This document shows positions 37,363-46,616 of a stretch of DNA of 64,000 nucleotides, piece by piece. Position numbers and translations under genes: made by a program. The notes below the pieces were generated by a model. The model worked only from the letters and a program-made list of their open reading frames with translations, searched no databases and was not told the DNA's origin. Location of the stretch: assembly GCA_964575845.1 (NCBI GenBank), contig CAZNSX010000005.1:62001-126000 (forward strand). Direction: 5' to 3'. This DNA is from CAZNSX01 sp964575845 (lineage in GTDB: Bacteria > UBA8248 > CAZNSX01). Position 1 is the stretch's first letter. Each line of letters starts with the position of its first letter.

Positions 37363-37415
37363 GCGAGGGGACTGGGGCTATTCCCACCGGCGGTTCACGA
37401 GAGAGGGGTTCCTCC

Positions 37416-40118
37416 GTGGCCGAAGACAAGGAGCGGGAAATATATCTCATAGACGGCTCCTCCTATATCTTCAGGGCCTACTACGCCATAAAGGAGCGCC
37501 TCTCGACCACGAAGGGCCTCCCCACGGGCGCCATCTTCGGCTTTGCGAATATGCTCCTCAAGGTTTTGCGGGAGAAGAACCCCAGATTCCTTGCCATCGC
37601 CTTCGACCATTCGGAGCCCACCTTCCGACATAAGGAATATTCCCTCTACAAGGCTAACCGAAAGGCCATGCCCGAAGACCTGTCCCTGCAGATTCCTTAC
37701 ATCCGCAGGCTGGTCAAGGCTTTGCAGATTCCCCTTCTTGAGGAGCCAGGCTTTGAGGCCGATGACCTCCTGGGGACGGCGGCCGTGCGGGCGGCTGTCG
37801 CGGGCTTCCGGGTAACCCTGGTCTCGGGTGATAAGGACCTCCTGCAGCTGGTCTCCCCCGCCATCAGGATGTGGGACCCCATGAAGGATAAGCTCTACGG
37901 GGAGGCCGAGGTGCGGGAGCGTTTCGGGGTCGAGCCCTCACGGGTAGTGGAGGTCATGGGCCTCATGGGGGATAGCTCCGATAACATCCCGGGCGTGCCG
38001 GGCATAGGGGAGAAGACAGCTTCTGGCCTGATTCAGGAATTCGGCGATATCGAAAATCTCCTTCAGAACGTGGAAAAGGTGAAGCGCCCCAGGCAGCGGG
38101 AGGCCCTGGGAGAGCATGCCGACTTGGCCCGCCTCTCCAAGCACCTCTGCACCATCGATATTCGGGCTCCGCTTGAGGCCGAGCCCGAGGAGCTGCGGTT
38201 CTCAGGGATAGACAGGGCGGGGGTTACAGAGCTCTTCCGGGAGCTTGAGTTTCAGAGGCTCGTGGGCCAACTTCCCGACTTCGAGGCCGCTCCGGCTGAA
38301 GTGGGCATGGGCGTGAGGGGGGACTATCGGACCGTTCTGGAGTGGCGGGATTTTGAGGGACTTCTTAAGGAGCTCGAAGGCTCCGGGGCCTTCGCCGTAG
38401 ACCTGGAAACAACACACCTGGAGCCCACGCGCGCGAAAATAGTCGGCGTGAGCCTCAGCTGGGCGGAGGGGAAAGCCGTTTACATCCCCCTCGCTCACGA
38501 CTATCCGGGCGCGCCCAGGCAGCTTCCGCGAGAGGAAGTCCTCTCGGGCCTGAGGCCACTTCTGGAAGACCCCTCCATTCCCAAATATGGCCAGAACATA
38601 AAGTATGACCTCATAGTGCTCGCCAGGGAAGGGGTCAACCTGGAGGGAGTGGGCTTCGACCCAATGGTTGCCTCCTATCTGGTTAATCCCTCCCGCCCAA
38701 GCCACGGCCTGGAGGCCCTGGCCTTCGAATATTTGGGGCACAGGACCATCACCTATGCCGATGTGGCGGGGACGGGCAAAAGGCAGAAAAGCTTCAATGA
38801 GGTCCCCCTTGAGGCCGCCTCCCAGTACTCCTGCGAGGATGCCGACCTCACCTACCGTCTTGTGGGGATTCTCGGGCCAAAGCTCAAGGAGCTTGACCTG
38901 GAGGAGCTTTTCAGCGAGGTGGAGCTCCCCCTCATCGAGGTGCTGGCCTCTATGGAGATGAGGGGGGTGCGGGTTGATGAGGAAGGTCTGCGGGAGCTCG
39001 GCAAGGAGCTGGCGGTTCAGATGGAGGCGTCTGCCGCCAAGATCCATGAGATGGCCGGGATGGAGTTCAACATCAACTCCCCCATCCAGCTCCGGCGGGT
39101 TCTATTCGAGAAGCTCAATCTCCCCGTGCTTTCCAAGACCAAGACAGGCCCCTCAACCAGTACCGATGTCCTGGAGAAGCTGGCCCTCCAGCACCCCCTG
39201 CCCGGGGAGATCCTGGGCTACCGTCAGCTGGCGAAGCTTAAATCCACTTATGCCGATACCCTGCCGACCCTCATCAATCCCGAGACGGGCCGCATCCACA
39301 CCTCCTTCAACCAGACCGTCACGGCCACGGGCCGGCTCTCCTCCTCAGAGCCCAACCTTCAGAACATCCCCATCCGCACAGAGCTCGGCCGGAGGATAAG
39401 GCAGGCCTTCCTGCCCGAGGAGGGGAGTCTCATGGTCTCCTGCGACTACTCCCAGATCGAGCTCAGGATCCTGGCCCATCTTTCCGGTGATGAGGGGCTC
39501 CTCAGGGCCTTTCAGCAGGGAGAGGACATCCACACGCGCACCGCCTGTGAGCTCTTCGCCGTGAGCCCGGATAAGGTCACTCCCGACATGCGGCGCATCG
39601 CCAAGGTCGTCAACTTTGGCGTCATATATGGCCTGAGCGCCTATCGCCTCTCCCAGGACCTGCGGCTCACGATGGAGGAGGCAAATAAGTTTATAAATAA
39701 CTATTTCACCCGCTATTCCCGCGTCCCCGCCTTCATCGAGGGTACGGTGGCCGCGGCCCGGGAGCGGGGCTATGTCACCACCATCCTCAAGCGGAGGCGG
39801 TACCTTCCCGACCTCAAGAGTGAGAGCAGGTCGGCACGGGGCATGACGGAGCGGACGGCGATCAATACCCCCATCCAGGGAAGCGCCGCGGACCTGATTA
39901 AGCTTGCCATGGTTAGGATATGGCGCAGGCTCAAGGAGCGACGCCTTCGCTCCACCATGATCGTTCAGGTGCACGATGAGCTCCTCTTCGAGGTGCCCCC
40001 GGAGGAGGTGGAAGAGCTGGAGGGGCTTGCGAGAGAGGAGATGGAAGGAGCGATGGAGCTCAAGGTGCCCATCAAGGTGGAAGTCCATCGGGGGAGAAAC
40101 TGGGAGGAAGCTCACTAA
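37416..40118 (+). CDS. polA: DNA polymerase I
   Basis: About 900 residues with all three domains: 5'-3' exonuclease (IYLIDGSSYIFRAYYAI, then LVSGDKDLLQLV), an apparently active 3'-5' exonuclease (VDLETTHLEP, KYDLIVLA, YSCEDAD), and the polymerase with motif A DYSQIELR (Asp near 677), motif B KVVNFGVIYG and motif C VHDELLFE (Asp near 854). It fills gaps and removes primers in replication and repair. The frame opens at TTG 37359, overlapping the previous stop, but GTG 37416 has a better ribosome site (GAGAGGGG, 7 bases upstream) and sits just before the conserved start. Confidence 0.95.
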   Translation: MAEDKEREIYLIDGSSYIFRAYYAIKERLSTTKGLPTGAIFGFANMLLKVLREKNPRFLAIAFDHSEPTFRHKEYSLYKANRKAMPEDLSLQIPYIRRLVKALQIPLLEEPGFEADDLLGTAAVRAAVAGFRVTLVSGDKDLLQLVSPAIRMWDPMKDKLYGEAEVRERFGVEPSRVVEVMGLMGDSSDNIPGVPGIGEKTASGLIQEFGDIENLLQNVEKVKRPRQREALGEHADLARLSKHLCTIDIRAPLEAEPEELRFSGIDRAGVTELFRELEFQRLVGQLPDFEAAPAEVGMGVRGDYRTVLEWRDFEGLLKELEGSGAFAVDLETTHLEPTRAKIVGVSLSWAEGKAVYIPLAHDYPGAPRQLPREEVLSGLRPLLEDPSIPKYGQNIKYDLIVLAREGVNLEGVGFDPMVASYLVNPSRPSHGLEALAFEYLGHRTITYADVAGTGKRQKSFNEVPLEAASQYSCEDADLTYRLVGILGPKLKELDLEELFSEVELPLIEVLASMEMRGVRVDEEGLRELGKELAVQMEASAAKIHEMAGMEFNINSPIQLRRVLFEKLNLPVLSKTKTGPSTSTDVLEKLALQHPLPGEILGYRQLAKLKSTYADTLPTLINPETGRIHTSFNQTVTATGRLSSSEPNLQNIPIRTELGRRIRQAFLPEEGSLMVSCDYSQIELRILAHLSGDEGLLRAFQQGEDIHTRTACELFAVSPDKVTPDMRRIAKVVNFGVIYGLSAYRLSQDLRLTMEEANKFINNYFTRYSRVPAFIEGTVAAARERGYVTTILKRRRYLPDLKSESRSARGMTERTAINTPIQGSAADLIKLAMVRIWRRLKERRLRSTMIVQVHDELLFEVPPEEVEELEGLAREEMEGAMELKVPIKVEVHRGRNWEEAH

Positions 40119-40192
40119 CGCCGGGGGAGAGCCCCCCGCCGGCCCGAGGGGGGTTCGCCGGCGGGCAAGAGGCCCAGAGAAGAAAAAGGAAT

Positions 40193-40846
40193 ATGTCAAG
40201 GCTTTATGCCGTAGGCGACATTCACGGTTGCCTGGGGCATCTGCAGAAGCTTATGGAAGAGGTCCCCTTATCCCAAGAGGACACCGTGGTCTTCATCGGA
40301 GACTATATTGACCGGGGTCCTGACTCCAGGGGCGTTGTTGATTATGTGCTGGAGTTTCGAAGACGCCATGCTCGGACGGTCTGCCTCATGGGCAACCATG
40401 AGGATATGCTGCTGGATTTTCTGGAAAAGAGGGGAGAGTATGAGCCCGGGGTTTTCCTCTATAATGGTGGCGGTGCCACCTTGGCGAGCTATGGCATAAG
40501 CCCCTACCATACGTCTCCAAGCCTGCCGCCCGAGCACATCCAGTTTTTCCGCACCCTCAAGCTCACCCATGAGGAGGGAGGCTTTTTTTTCGTGCACGGA
40601 GGCCTTGTGCCCGAGGTGCCGCTTGAGAAGCAAGAGAAGCACGACCTCTTGTGGATTCGGGATGAGTTCTTCCGCTGGCAGCATAAGCTCGGCCTCACGG
40701 TGGTCTTCGGGCATACGCCCATGGTTAGAATCTTCATGAACCTCCCCTGGTCTATAGGCATAGACACGGGCGCCGTTTACGGCGGAAAGCTCACCTGTGT
40801 TGAGCTTGCTGAAAGGGAAGTGAAGGCTGCCTACCAGGCGGGATAG
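40193..40846 (+). CDS. Serine/threonine protein phosphatase (PPP family, bacterial PrpA-like)
   Basis: A 217-residue calcineurin-like phosphatase. The three signature blocks are GDIHG (residues 8-12), GDYIDRGPDS (36-45) and GNHEDML (67-73), followed by FVHGG and FGHTPM. The length and block spacing fit single-domain bacterial PPP phosphatases, which remove phosphate from Ser/Thr, or sometimes Tyr/His, residues; diadenosine tetraphosphatase is an alternative. It lies between polA and rnr, 74 and 25 bp away. Confidence 0.85.
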   Translation: MSRLYAVGDIHGCLGHLQKLMEEVPLSQEDTVVFIGDYIDRGPDSRGVVDYVLEFRRRHARTVCLMGNHEDMLLDFLEKRGEYEPGVFLYNGGGATLASYGISPYHTSPSLPPEHIQFFRTLKLTHEEGGFFFVHGGLVPEVPLEKQEKHDLLWIRDEFFRWQHKLGLTVVFGHTPMVRIFMNLPWSIGIDTGAVYGGKLTCVELAEREVKAAYQAG

Positions 40847-40871
40847 GGGAGGAGGTTCCCGGCTTCCGATA

Positions 40872-43094
40872 ATGGCCAGGCGAAAGAAAAAGAAAATAAG
40901 ACCCGAGCTGCCCGAGAATCGGGAAATTCTATTCCTTCTGAAAGGCGAAGAAGGTCCCATAGCGGGAAGGGAACTGGTGAGCAGACTCGGAGTTCTGCCC
41001 GAAGAGAGGGACGCCTTCCGACGCCAGATGCGCACCCTTACGCAGGCGGGCGAAGTGGTGAGAGTGCGGGGGGAGCGGTACACCCTGCCCGGAAGGCTTA
41101 AGCTCCTCGAAGGGAGCTTCAGGGGTCATCCCGAAGGCTACGGCTTTGTGAGGGTGGAGGGTGAGCCCGATATCTTCATCCCGAAGCGACGCTCTCTGGG
41201 CGCGATGGATGGAGATAAGGTCCTTGCAAGGGTGGAGCTGGTCAAAGGGGAAGGTCTTCGGGAGGGAAGCATCCTAAAAATCGTGGAGAGGGTGAGGCAT
41301 ACGCTCGTGGGTCGGGTGGAGCAGGAGCGGAACCGGACCTATCTCGTGCCCGATGAGCGAAGGATAGCCCACCTCTTCCCCATACCCCGCTCAAATCTCG
41401 GCCCCGCCCGGCGGGGAGACTTGGTGGAGGTAAGAATCTCTCGGTTTCCCGGCCCGGGCAAGCTCCCTGAGGCCGACGTCTTGAGAGTCTTCGGGGCGCC
41501 CGAGGAACCAGAGTCCGCCGTCGAGATGGTCATCGCGAGCCACGGGCTACCCGTAGATTTCTCTCCCAGGGCCAGACGTGAGGCCGCCTCCGTTCCTCAG
41601 GAAGTTGGGAGTGAGGATCTGGCCGGAAGGGAGGACTTAAGGGGGCTTCTCCTTTTCACCATCGACGGCGAGACGGCCCGGGATTTCGACGATGCCGTGT
41701 CTCTTGAGAAGCTCCCCAAGGGGGGCTTCCGCTTGGGGGTTCATATCGCCGATGTTAGCCATTATGTCTGGGAGGGAACGGCCCTTGACAGGGAAGCCAG
41801 GGAGCGGGGGTGCAGCGTTTATTTCCCCCAAGGGGCTATTCCCATGCTTCCTCCCCCTCTGTCGAGCGGCATCTGTAGCCTGAATCCCGGGGAAGAGCGT
41901 CTGGCCCTATCCCTTTTCATCGAATTTGACAGGGAGGGGAGGGAGCGGAGCCATAGGCTCACTAACTCCCTCATCCACAGCCGCGCCCGGCTCACCTACA
42001 CGCAGGTCTATGCCTTCCTCTCGGGAAGAGGGGATGCGCTTCCGGGGGTTGAAGGACTCCCCTTTACGCTCAAGCACATGCAAGAGCTCTCCCAAATTTT
42101 GAGGGAGAGGCGCCTTGAAGAGGGCAGTATTGATTTTGAGCTCCCCGAGGCCCATATCCTGGTAGATGCCAAGGGGATGACAGAGGGAATCCTGCGCGCG
42201 GAGCGAAACACCGCCCACATCCTCATAGAGGAATTCATGCTGGCCGCAAACAGGGTCATCGCACGTGAGCTCGGCTCATCCGAGAGGCCCGCCCTCTACA
42301 GGATCCATGAGAGGCCGGATGCGGAAAAAATGCGCTCATTCTGGGAAGTGCTGCATAACCTCGGCTATGCAACTCATGGGGGCGATGAGCCGCCCCCAAA
42401 GGCCTTACAGGAAGTGCTCCGGATGGTTAAGGGGAAGCCCGAGGAGAGGTTCATAAACAGCGTGCTCCTTCGCTCCATGAAGCTCGCCCGCTATTCGGTC
42501 GAGAACCCCGGTCACTTTGGCCTTTCCTTCTCCCATTACACCCACTTCACCTCTCCCATAAGGCGCTACCCGGACCTCGTCGTCCATAGGCTCCTCAAGC
42601 AGCAGGAGAAAAGGGGGAAACTCTCCCCGAGGGCGCACGAGCTCAAAGCCCGGGAGCTTGGGCTCGTGGCGGAGCACGCCTCTGAGCGCGAGCGCCTTGC
42701 CGAGGAGGCCGAAAGGGAGATGGAGAACTACCTCAAGGCCCAGTTCATGATGGATAAGCTCGGGGAGGAGTTCTCCGGCTTCATCTCCGGGGTTATGCCC
42801 GTGGGCCTTTTCGTTGAGCTTGAGGACTTCTTTGTGGAAGGGCTGCTGAGGCGCGAGCGGCTCCCCCGGGGCTACCGCTTCCATGAAGAGGGCCATGCCT
42901 ACCTGGGCCCTGGGGGAGGTAGGCTGAGGCTGGGCGACAGGATAAGGGTGAGGGTCGAGGAGGTGAGCCTTGCGCGGCGTGAGGTTGAGTTTTCCCCCGC
43001 TTCAGACCTCGTGGGCCAGGCCGCCCGTCCTGAGGGCGGGGTTTCCCGCGGGGGGAGAAGAAGAGGGAGGCGCAGGGGAAGGAAGAGAACATGA
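40872..43094 (+). CDS. rnr: Ribonuclease R (RNB-family exoribonuclease)
   Basis: A 740-residue 3'-5' exoribonuclease. An N-terminal winged-helix region is followed by cold-shock domains (GSFRGHPEGYGFVRVEG; PKRRSLGAMDGDKV), the RNB catalytic domain with TIDGETARDFDDAVSLE and YFPQGAIPMLPP, an S1 domain (FSGFISGVMPVGLFVELED), and a short basic Arg/Gly/Lys-rich tail. It degrades structured RNA and, in other bacteria, works with tmRNA-SmpB on non-stop mRNAs; smpB and ssrA are 3.5 kb downstream. ATG 40872. Confidence 0.93.
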   Translation: MARRKKKKIRPELPENREILFLLKGEEGPIAGRELVSRLGVLPEERDAFRRQMRTLTQAGEVVRVRGERYTLPGRLKLLEGSFRGHPEGYGFVRVEGEPDIFIPKRRSLGAMDGDKVLARVELVKGEGLREGSILKIVERVRHTLVGRVEQERNRTYLVPDERRIAHLFPIPRSNLGPARRGDLVEVRISRFPGPGKLPEADVLRVFGAPEEPESAVEMVIASHGLPVDFSPRARREAASVPQEVGSEDLAGREDLRGLLLFTIDGETARDFDDAVSLEKLPKGGFRLGVHIADVSHYVWEGTALDREARERGCSVYFPQGAIPMLPPPLSSGICSLNPGEERLALSLFIEFDREGRERSHRLTNSLIHSRARLTYTQVYAFLSGRGDALPGVEGLPFTLKHMQELSQILRERRLEEGSIDFELPEAHILVDAKGMTEGILRAERNTAHILIEEFMLAANRVIARELGSSERPALYRIHERPDAEKMRSFWEVLHNLGYATHGGDEPPPKALQEVLRMVKGKPEERFINSVLLRSMKLARYSVENPGHFGLSFSHYTHFTSPIRRYPDLVVHRLLKQQEKRGKLSPRAHELKARELGLVAEHASERERLAEEAEREMENYLKAQFMMDKLGEEFSGFISGVMPVGLFVELEDFFVEGLLRRERLPRGYRFHEEGHAYLGPGGGRLRLGDRIRVRVEEVSLARREVEFSPASDLVGQAARPEGGVSRGGRRRGRRRGRKRT

Positions 43095-43244
43095 GTAGGG
43101 GTAATAGTTTGATATTTTTCTAGTTAAGAGCGACTGGTTCAAAGTCTTTTCGCCAGGATGAGCCCGGCAGCGCAGATAGCGGCGACGGATATATTTTTTC
43201 TATTAATGAGAGATTTCTTGAAGCCTGCAGAACGGGCTCAAGAA

Positions 43245-43283
43245 AAAGACCCTCCCCCCGTCCATCCCGGGGGAAGGGTCTTT
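43245..43283. terminator. Intrinsic terminator, probably bidirectional
   Basis: A GC-rich hairpin, AAAGACCCTCCCCCCG against CGGGGGAAGGGTCTTT with minor mispairing, 150 bp after rnr. On the minus strand it is followed by TTTTTCTT, serving the small minus-strand gene at 43316-43420; on the plus strand the T-tract is only three bases. Confidence 0.6.
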
Positions 43284-43315
43284 AAGCGACGCCCTATGAG
43301 AGAAGGAACGCCTGC

Positions 43316-43420
43316 TCAGGAGAGCTTACGCTGGTGCAGATAGTCCGGGTAATGAGAGAGCCAGAGAACTAAGGCATAAAAAACGCCCAGGCTAAGGGCG
43401 ATTGTCACAAAGTCGGTCAT
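43316..43420 (-). CDS. Small single-helix membrane protein (34-37 residues)
   Basis: A minus-strand frame reads MTDFVTIALSLGVF, then YALVLWLSH, then YPDYLHQRKLS. It has one hydrophobic helix of about 20 residues flanked by polar ends. ATG 43420 is 9 bases behind AAGGAGG; an in-frame ATG at 43429 is too close to that site. The terminator hairpin lies 33 bp beyond the stop. The good ribosome site, clean helix and terminator make it a plausible real small gene, but I do not recognise the family (KdpF/CcoS-like size). Confidence 0.5.
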   Translation of the reverse strand: MTDFVTIALSLGVFYALVLWLSHYPDYLHQRKLS

Positions 43421-43760
43421 CTCTGTCATCCTCCTTGCTTGAATATATCTTGATGCAATTGATTTCCAATCTCATCTATTGAAAACTATCCTCCTCCGAA
43501 AATATTCCACCCTCAAGCTGATTCCCAAAATTCGGTTCTCCAGCCAGCTGCGCTCCCTTGCGGCGGACGAAGGGAGGCTTGGAGTTGGCAGAAGCCAGAA
43601 ATACCTAAATTGGGTTGATAACTCTCCGGCCCGGCGGGAGGGAACTAGAAAGCTGCCCTCGGGGCTCTAAGAAAAGTAGATGGAGGGTGGGCGTCAGGTT
43701 AAGGGTGAGGGGGGAGGAGGTAAGGCGCCGACAAAGCTTGCTTCCGCTCCGTTACATGCT
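43421..43760. other. Intergenic region, no gene recognised
   Basis: About 340 bp upstream of the small membrane gene and downstream of the TPR lipoprotein gene, both on the minus strand. It probably holds the small gene's promoter (AT-rich near 43440-43490). Confidence 0.3.
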
Positions 43761-45230
43761 TCACCGCGGCCCTTCCGACTTTTTCTCTATTGCCTTCGCC
43801 CGGGCGGAAAACTTGGCGGCCTCCTCCCGCTTGCCCAGCTTGTCATAGAGGTTTGCCAGGTTGGTTAGCGTCCTGAATATTTGCGGGTGGTCCGGGCTTA
43901 GCTTTTTCTCGAAGATGGCCAGTGCTCTTTGGTAAAGGGGCTCGGCTTTTGCGTAGTTCCCCCGCTCGTGGTAAAGCTCGGCCAGCTTCTTGAGGCCTTT
44001 AGCCACTTGGGGGTGCTCGGGCCCTAAGGCTTTCTCCCAAAGGGCCAGGGCGCGCTGTAGCAGCGGCTCGGCCTCGTCGTAGCGACGCTGGTCCTGATAG
44101 AGTGAGGCCAGGTTGTCGAGGGTTTTGGCCGTATAAGGGTGGCCGAGCCCTAGGGCGTACTCCTGAATGGCCAGGGAGCGCTTGTAGAGCGGCTCAGCCT
44201 TGACGTAAAGACGTTGGGCCTGGTAGAGCAAGGCCAAGTTGTCGAGGGTTATGGCCGTATAGGGGTGATAGGGCCCGAGGGTTTTTTCCCGGATGGCGAG
44301 GGCGCGCTCGAGGAGCGCCTCGGCCTCGGCGTAGCGACCCAGGTTCCGGTAGGTTAAGGCCAGGTTGGTAAGGCCCGTGGCGACTTGGGGGTGGTCGGGC
44401 CCGAGGGTTTTCTCGCGGATGGCGAGGGCGCGCTGCAGCAGTGGCTCAGCCTTGCTGTGAAGGTCCTGTTCCTGGTAGAGCAAGGCCAAGTTGTTGAGGC
44501 TCATCGCCACATAGGGATGATCGGGCTCTAAGACTTTCTCGCGGATGGCCAGGGCGCGCTGTAGCAGTGCCTCAGCCTCGACGTAGCGACCCTGGTCCTG
44601 GTAGAGCAAGGCCAGGTTGTTGAGGCTCCTGGCCACTTGGGGGTCTTCGGGCCCGAGGGCTTTCTCGCGGATGGCGAGGGAGCGCTTGTAGAGGGGCTCG
44701 GCCTCCTTGTATCGGCCCTGGGCCCGGTAAAGCTCGGCCAAGTTGTTGAGGCCCGTAGCCACCTGGGGGTGGTCAGGCCCGAGGGCTTTCTCGGAAATGA
44801 TGAGGGAGCGCTTGTAGAGGGGTTCCGCCTCGTCATAGCGACCCTGGTCCTGGTAGAGCAAGCCCAGGTTGTTGAGGCTCGCGGCCACCAGGGGGTGCTC
44901 GTACCCGAGGGTTTCCTCTCGGATGGTCAGGGCGCGCTCGAAGACGGACTCAGCCTCTTCGTAACGGCCCTGGGCTTTGTAGAGCGCGCCCAGGTTATTG
45001 AGGCTCGTGGCCACGTTCGAATCGTCGGGGCCGAGTTCTTTCTCGATAATTGCGAGCGACCGCTGTGCCAAGGGAATCGCCTCCGCAGACCGGCCGGCCT
45101 GGTAGAGGCGTATCACTTGAGCATGGAGATGTTCAGCTTCTTGAAGCGTTCCCCGTGCTACGCAGGACAAGATGACGGGGAGAATGGCGGCGAGAAGGGG
45201 AAATGTGAAACTCCTACGACTAAGGCCCAT
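43761..45230 (-). CDS. Lipoprotein with ten tandem TPR (kinesin light chain-type) repeats
   Basis: A 489-residue exported protein. ATG 45230 lies behind GGGAGGAGATGTC. Residues 1-23 form a lipoprotein signal ending in the lipobox ILSC. After an initial helical pair come ten tandem repeats of 42 residues, each like LGPDHPQVATGLNNLAxLY followed by a QGRYxEAEPLYKRSL helix, the TPR_10/TPR_12 pattern. The chain ends soon after the last repeat with no other domain. It should be a membrane-anchored scaffold for protein-protein contacts; the partner is unknown. The 126-bp units are also visibly repeated at DNA level, so the array is prone to unit gain and loss. Confidence 0.85.
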   Translation of the reverse strand: MGLSRRSFTFPLLAAILPVILSCVARGTLQEAEHLHAQVIRLYQAGRSAEAIPLAQRSLAIIEKELGPDDSNVATSLNNLGALYKAQGRYEEAESVFERALTIREETLGYEHPLVAASLNNLGLLYQDQGRYDEAEPLYKRSLIISEKALGPDHPQVATGLNNLAELYRAQGRYKEAEPLYKRSLAIREKALGPEDPQVARSLNNLALLYQDQGRYVEAEALLQRALAIREKVLEPDHPYVAMSLNNLALLYQEQDLHSKAEPLLQRALAIREKTLGPDHPQVATGLTNLALTYRNLGRYAEAEALLERALAIREKTLGPYHPYTAITLDNLALLYQAQRLYVKAEPLYKRSLAIQEYALGLGHPYTAKTLDNLASLYQDQRRYDEAEPLLQRALALWEKALGPEHPQVAKGLKKLAELYHERGNYAKAEPLYQRALAIFEKKLSPDHPQIFRTLTNLANLYDKLGKREEAAKFSARAKAIEKKSEGPR

Positions 45231-45698
45231 GACATCTCCTCCCTCAAGTGGACAGCACCAGGGGGGATATCCTATCAAATTTTTTGAAGATATCATATAC
45301 CCTGCGGCTGGGCTCAGCCTCGCCGGAGCGACCCCGGGCACCATAAAGAGCTCGCGCCATCGGCGGGCAATGATCAACTTTGCGGGTGGGAGGTACGATC
45401 CGGGCGGCAGCATCAGGCTCTCGCATGTTCCAACTGCCGGATGTTACGAGCACAAAATCTTGACAACGCCGTCTTGCTGGATTAGAAAGCTACACAAAGC
45501 CGAACTGCTCTTGAAGCCAAGAAGGACCACCGGAGACTTACTGTCTGCAATGTAAACCCGCCACGTTATCTCCACATGGCTGCTCTTGAGCAGGATTGAA
45601 GGGTTATCCAGCGAAAGCCAGCAACGCAGGAGCTGCCGATAAGAGTTCGGGATCATCGTTTCGCTGATATAACATCTTGATTCTGAAGGAGAATATCG
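45231..45698. other. Divergent intergenic region
   Basis: About 470 bp between the minus-strand TPR lipoprotein gene and the plus-strand lipoprotein gene, with no convincing gene. Promoters for both are expected. AAGGAG at 45686-45691 is the ribosome site of the next gene. Confidence 0.35.
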
Positions 45699-46115
45699 AT
45701 TAAGAGGATTGCTTTTTTGATGGGGCTCATTTTGGTGGTTGGATGTGCCACCACCGCCGAGCTTGAAGCCAAGTATGGACCCAATCCCCCGGTTCTCGAT
45801 AGGGTAGTGCTCGTCAACCCAGATGCCTTGTCCACTATGGGAGGGTGGTTGCAGTTTGCGATCTACGCCAACGACCCAGACGGGGACATTCATAGAATAG
45901 TAAATTGGACAGAGATTGGCGGCCAGAGAACTTCTGAAAGGGGAGTTAATATTCCACCTCGCTGCCAAAAAAAAATGCAGCCATGTGGTTTGAAATTAGC
46001 TTACCCTGCCATGCCCATCGCAGGCAAGGGATATTCGATAGAAATCTTCTTCCAACTACTAGACAAAGCAGGACACGAGAGCGAAATAAAAAGCGTTTCA
46101 TATACCATCCAGTGA
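45699..46115 (+). CDS. Small lipoprotein of unknown function, apparent ATT start
   Basis: From ATT 45699 the product would be (M)KRIAFLMGLILVVGCATT..., a textbook lipoprotein signal with lipobox VVGC; AAGGAG ends 7 bases before the ATT. The only later starts (TTG 45717, ATG 45720) leave a signal without its basic residues. The mature part has about 120 residues, with VLVNPDALSTMGGWLQFAIYANDPDGDIHRI and a C-terminal IEIFFQLLDKAGHESE, which could be a beta-sandwich. I do not recognise a family. Either ATT is a genuine rare start, or an ATG has been mutated or misread. Confidence 0.6.
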   Translation: MKRIAFLMGLILVVGCATTAELEAKYGPNPPVLDRVVLVNPDALSTMGGWLQFAIYANDPDGDIHRIVNWTEIGGQRTSERGVNIPPRCQKKMQPCGLKLAYPAMPIAGKGYSIEIFFQLLDKAGHESEIKSVSYTIQ

Positions 46116-46616
46116 AGTAGCCAAGCTGTCATTCCTCCTCCTGAAAAGGCATAAATTCATTCCGACCCAGGAGCAGTTTCCGGAACGTGTGGGTGGGAAT
46201 GCTTCCTTAAGTCAGGCCCGCTTCGGGCTTGTGCCCATGGCGTCCCTTCCCTTGGCTGGACGGCGCCATTGCTATTATACTAATATAGAGTTTTAGTAAT
46301 AATATGAAAAGCTGGAAAAAAGAATCCCCCCGCGGAATCTGAGGTCCGGTGCTCCCAAAATCAAATAGGTCAGTGGAAAGTTGCCTTTTCCACTGACCTA
46401 AGAGAAGGTTGCTCCTGACCGCAGCAGAACAACCCTAAAATAAATTATAATCCCTTTTTCAAATTTTGCCAGCATTATTTGAAGAAAAAATTTGGTGCTG
46501 GAGAAGGATGGAAAGGGCAAGGGGGCTCATGCTGCTGAGGCCCTATTATGGGGCTCCACGACCACCCAGCTCCCCTTCCCTTTGATATTCAGGGAATAAG
46601 GTGCTATATTTAAGTT
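46116..46616. other. Intergenic region with a hairpin
   Basis: About 500 bp between the lipoprotein gene and smpB. It contains a strong palindrome at 46366-46400 (separate entry) and AT-rich sequence before smpB that probably includes its promoter. No gene is seen. Confidence 0.35.
46366..46400. repeat. Perfect 14-bp inverted repeat (hairpin)
   Basis: TAGGTCAGTGGAAA and its exact complement TTTCCACTGACCTA enclose a 7-nt spacer. There is no T-tract on either side, so it is not a standard terminator; it could be a protein-binding palindrome, an RNA hairpin or a small mobile-repeat relic. Confidence 0.6.

Noticed and set aside
37359..37415. TTG 37359 as the polA start
   Set aside because: It overlaps the previous stop and lacks a ribosome site, whereas GTG 37416 has one and directly precedes the conserved exonuclease domain.
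43761..45230. CRISPR or non-coding tandem repeat array
   Set aside because: The 126-bp period keeps one open frame and encodes TPR helices; there are no short repeats with unique spacers.
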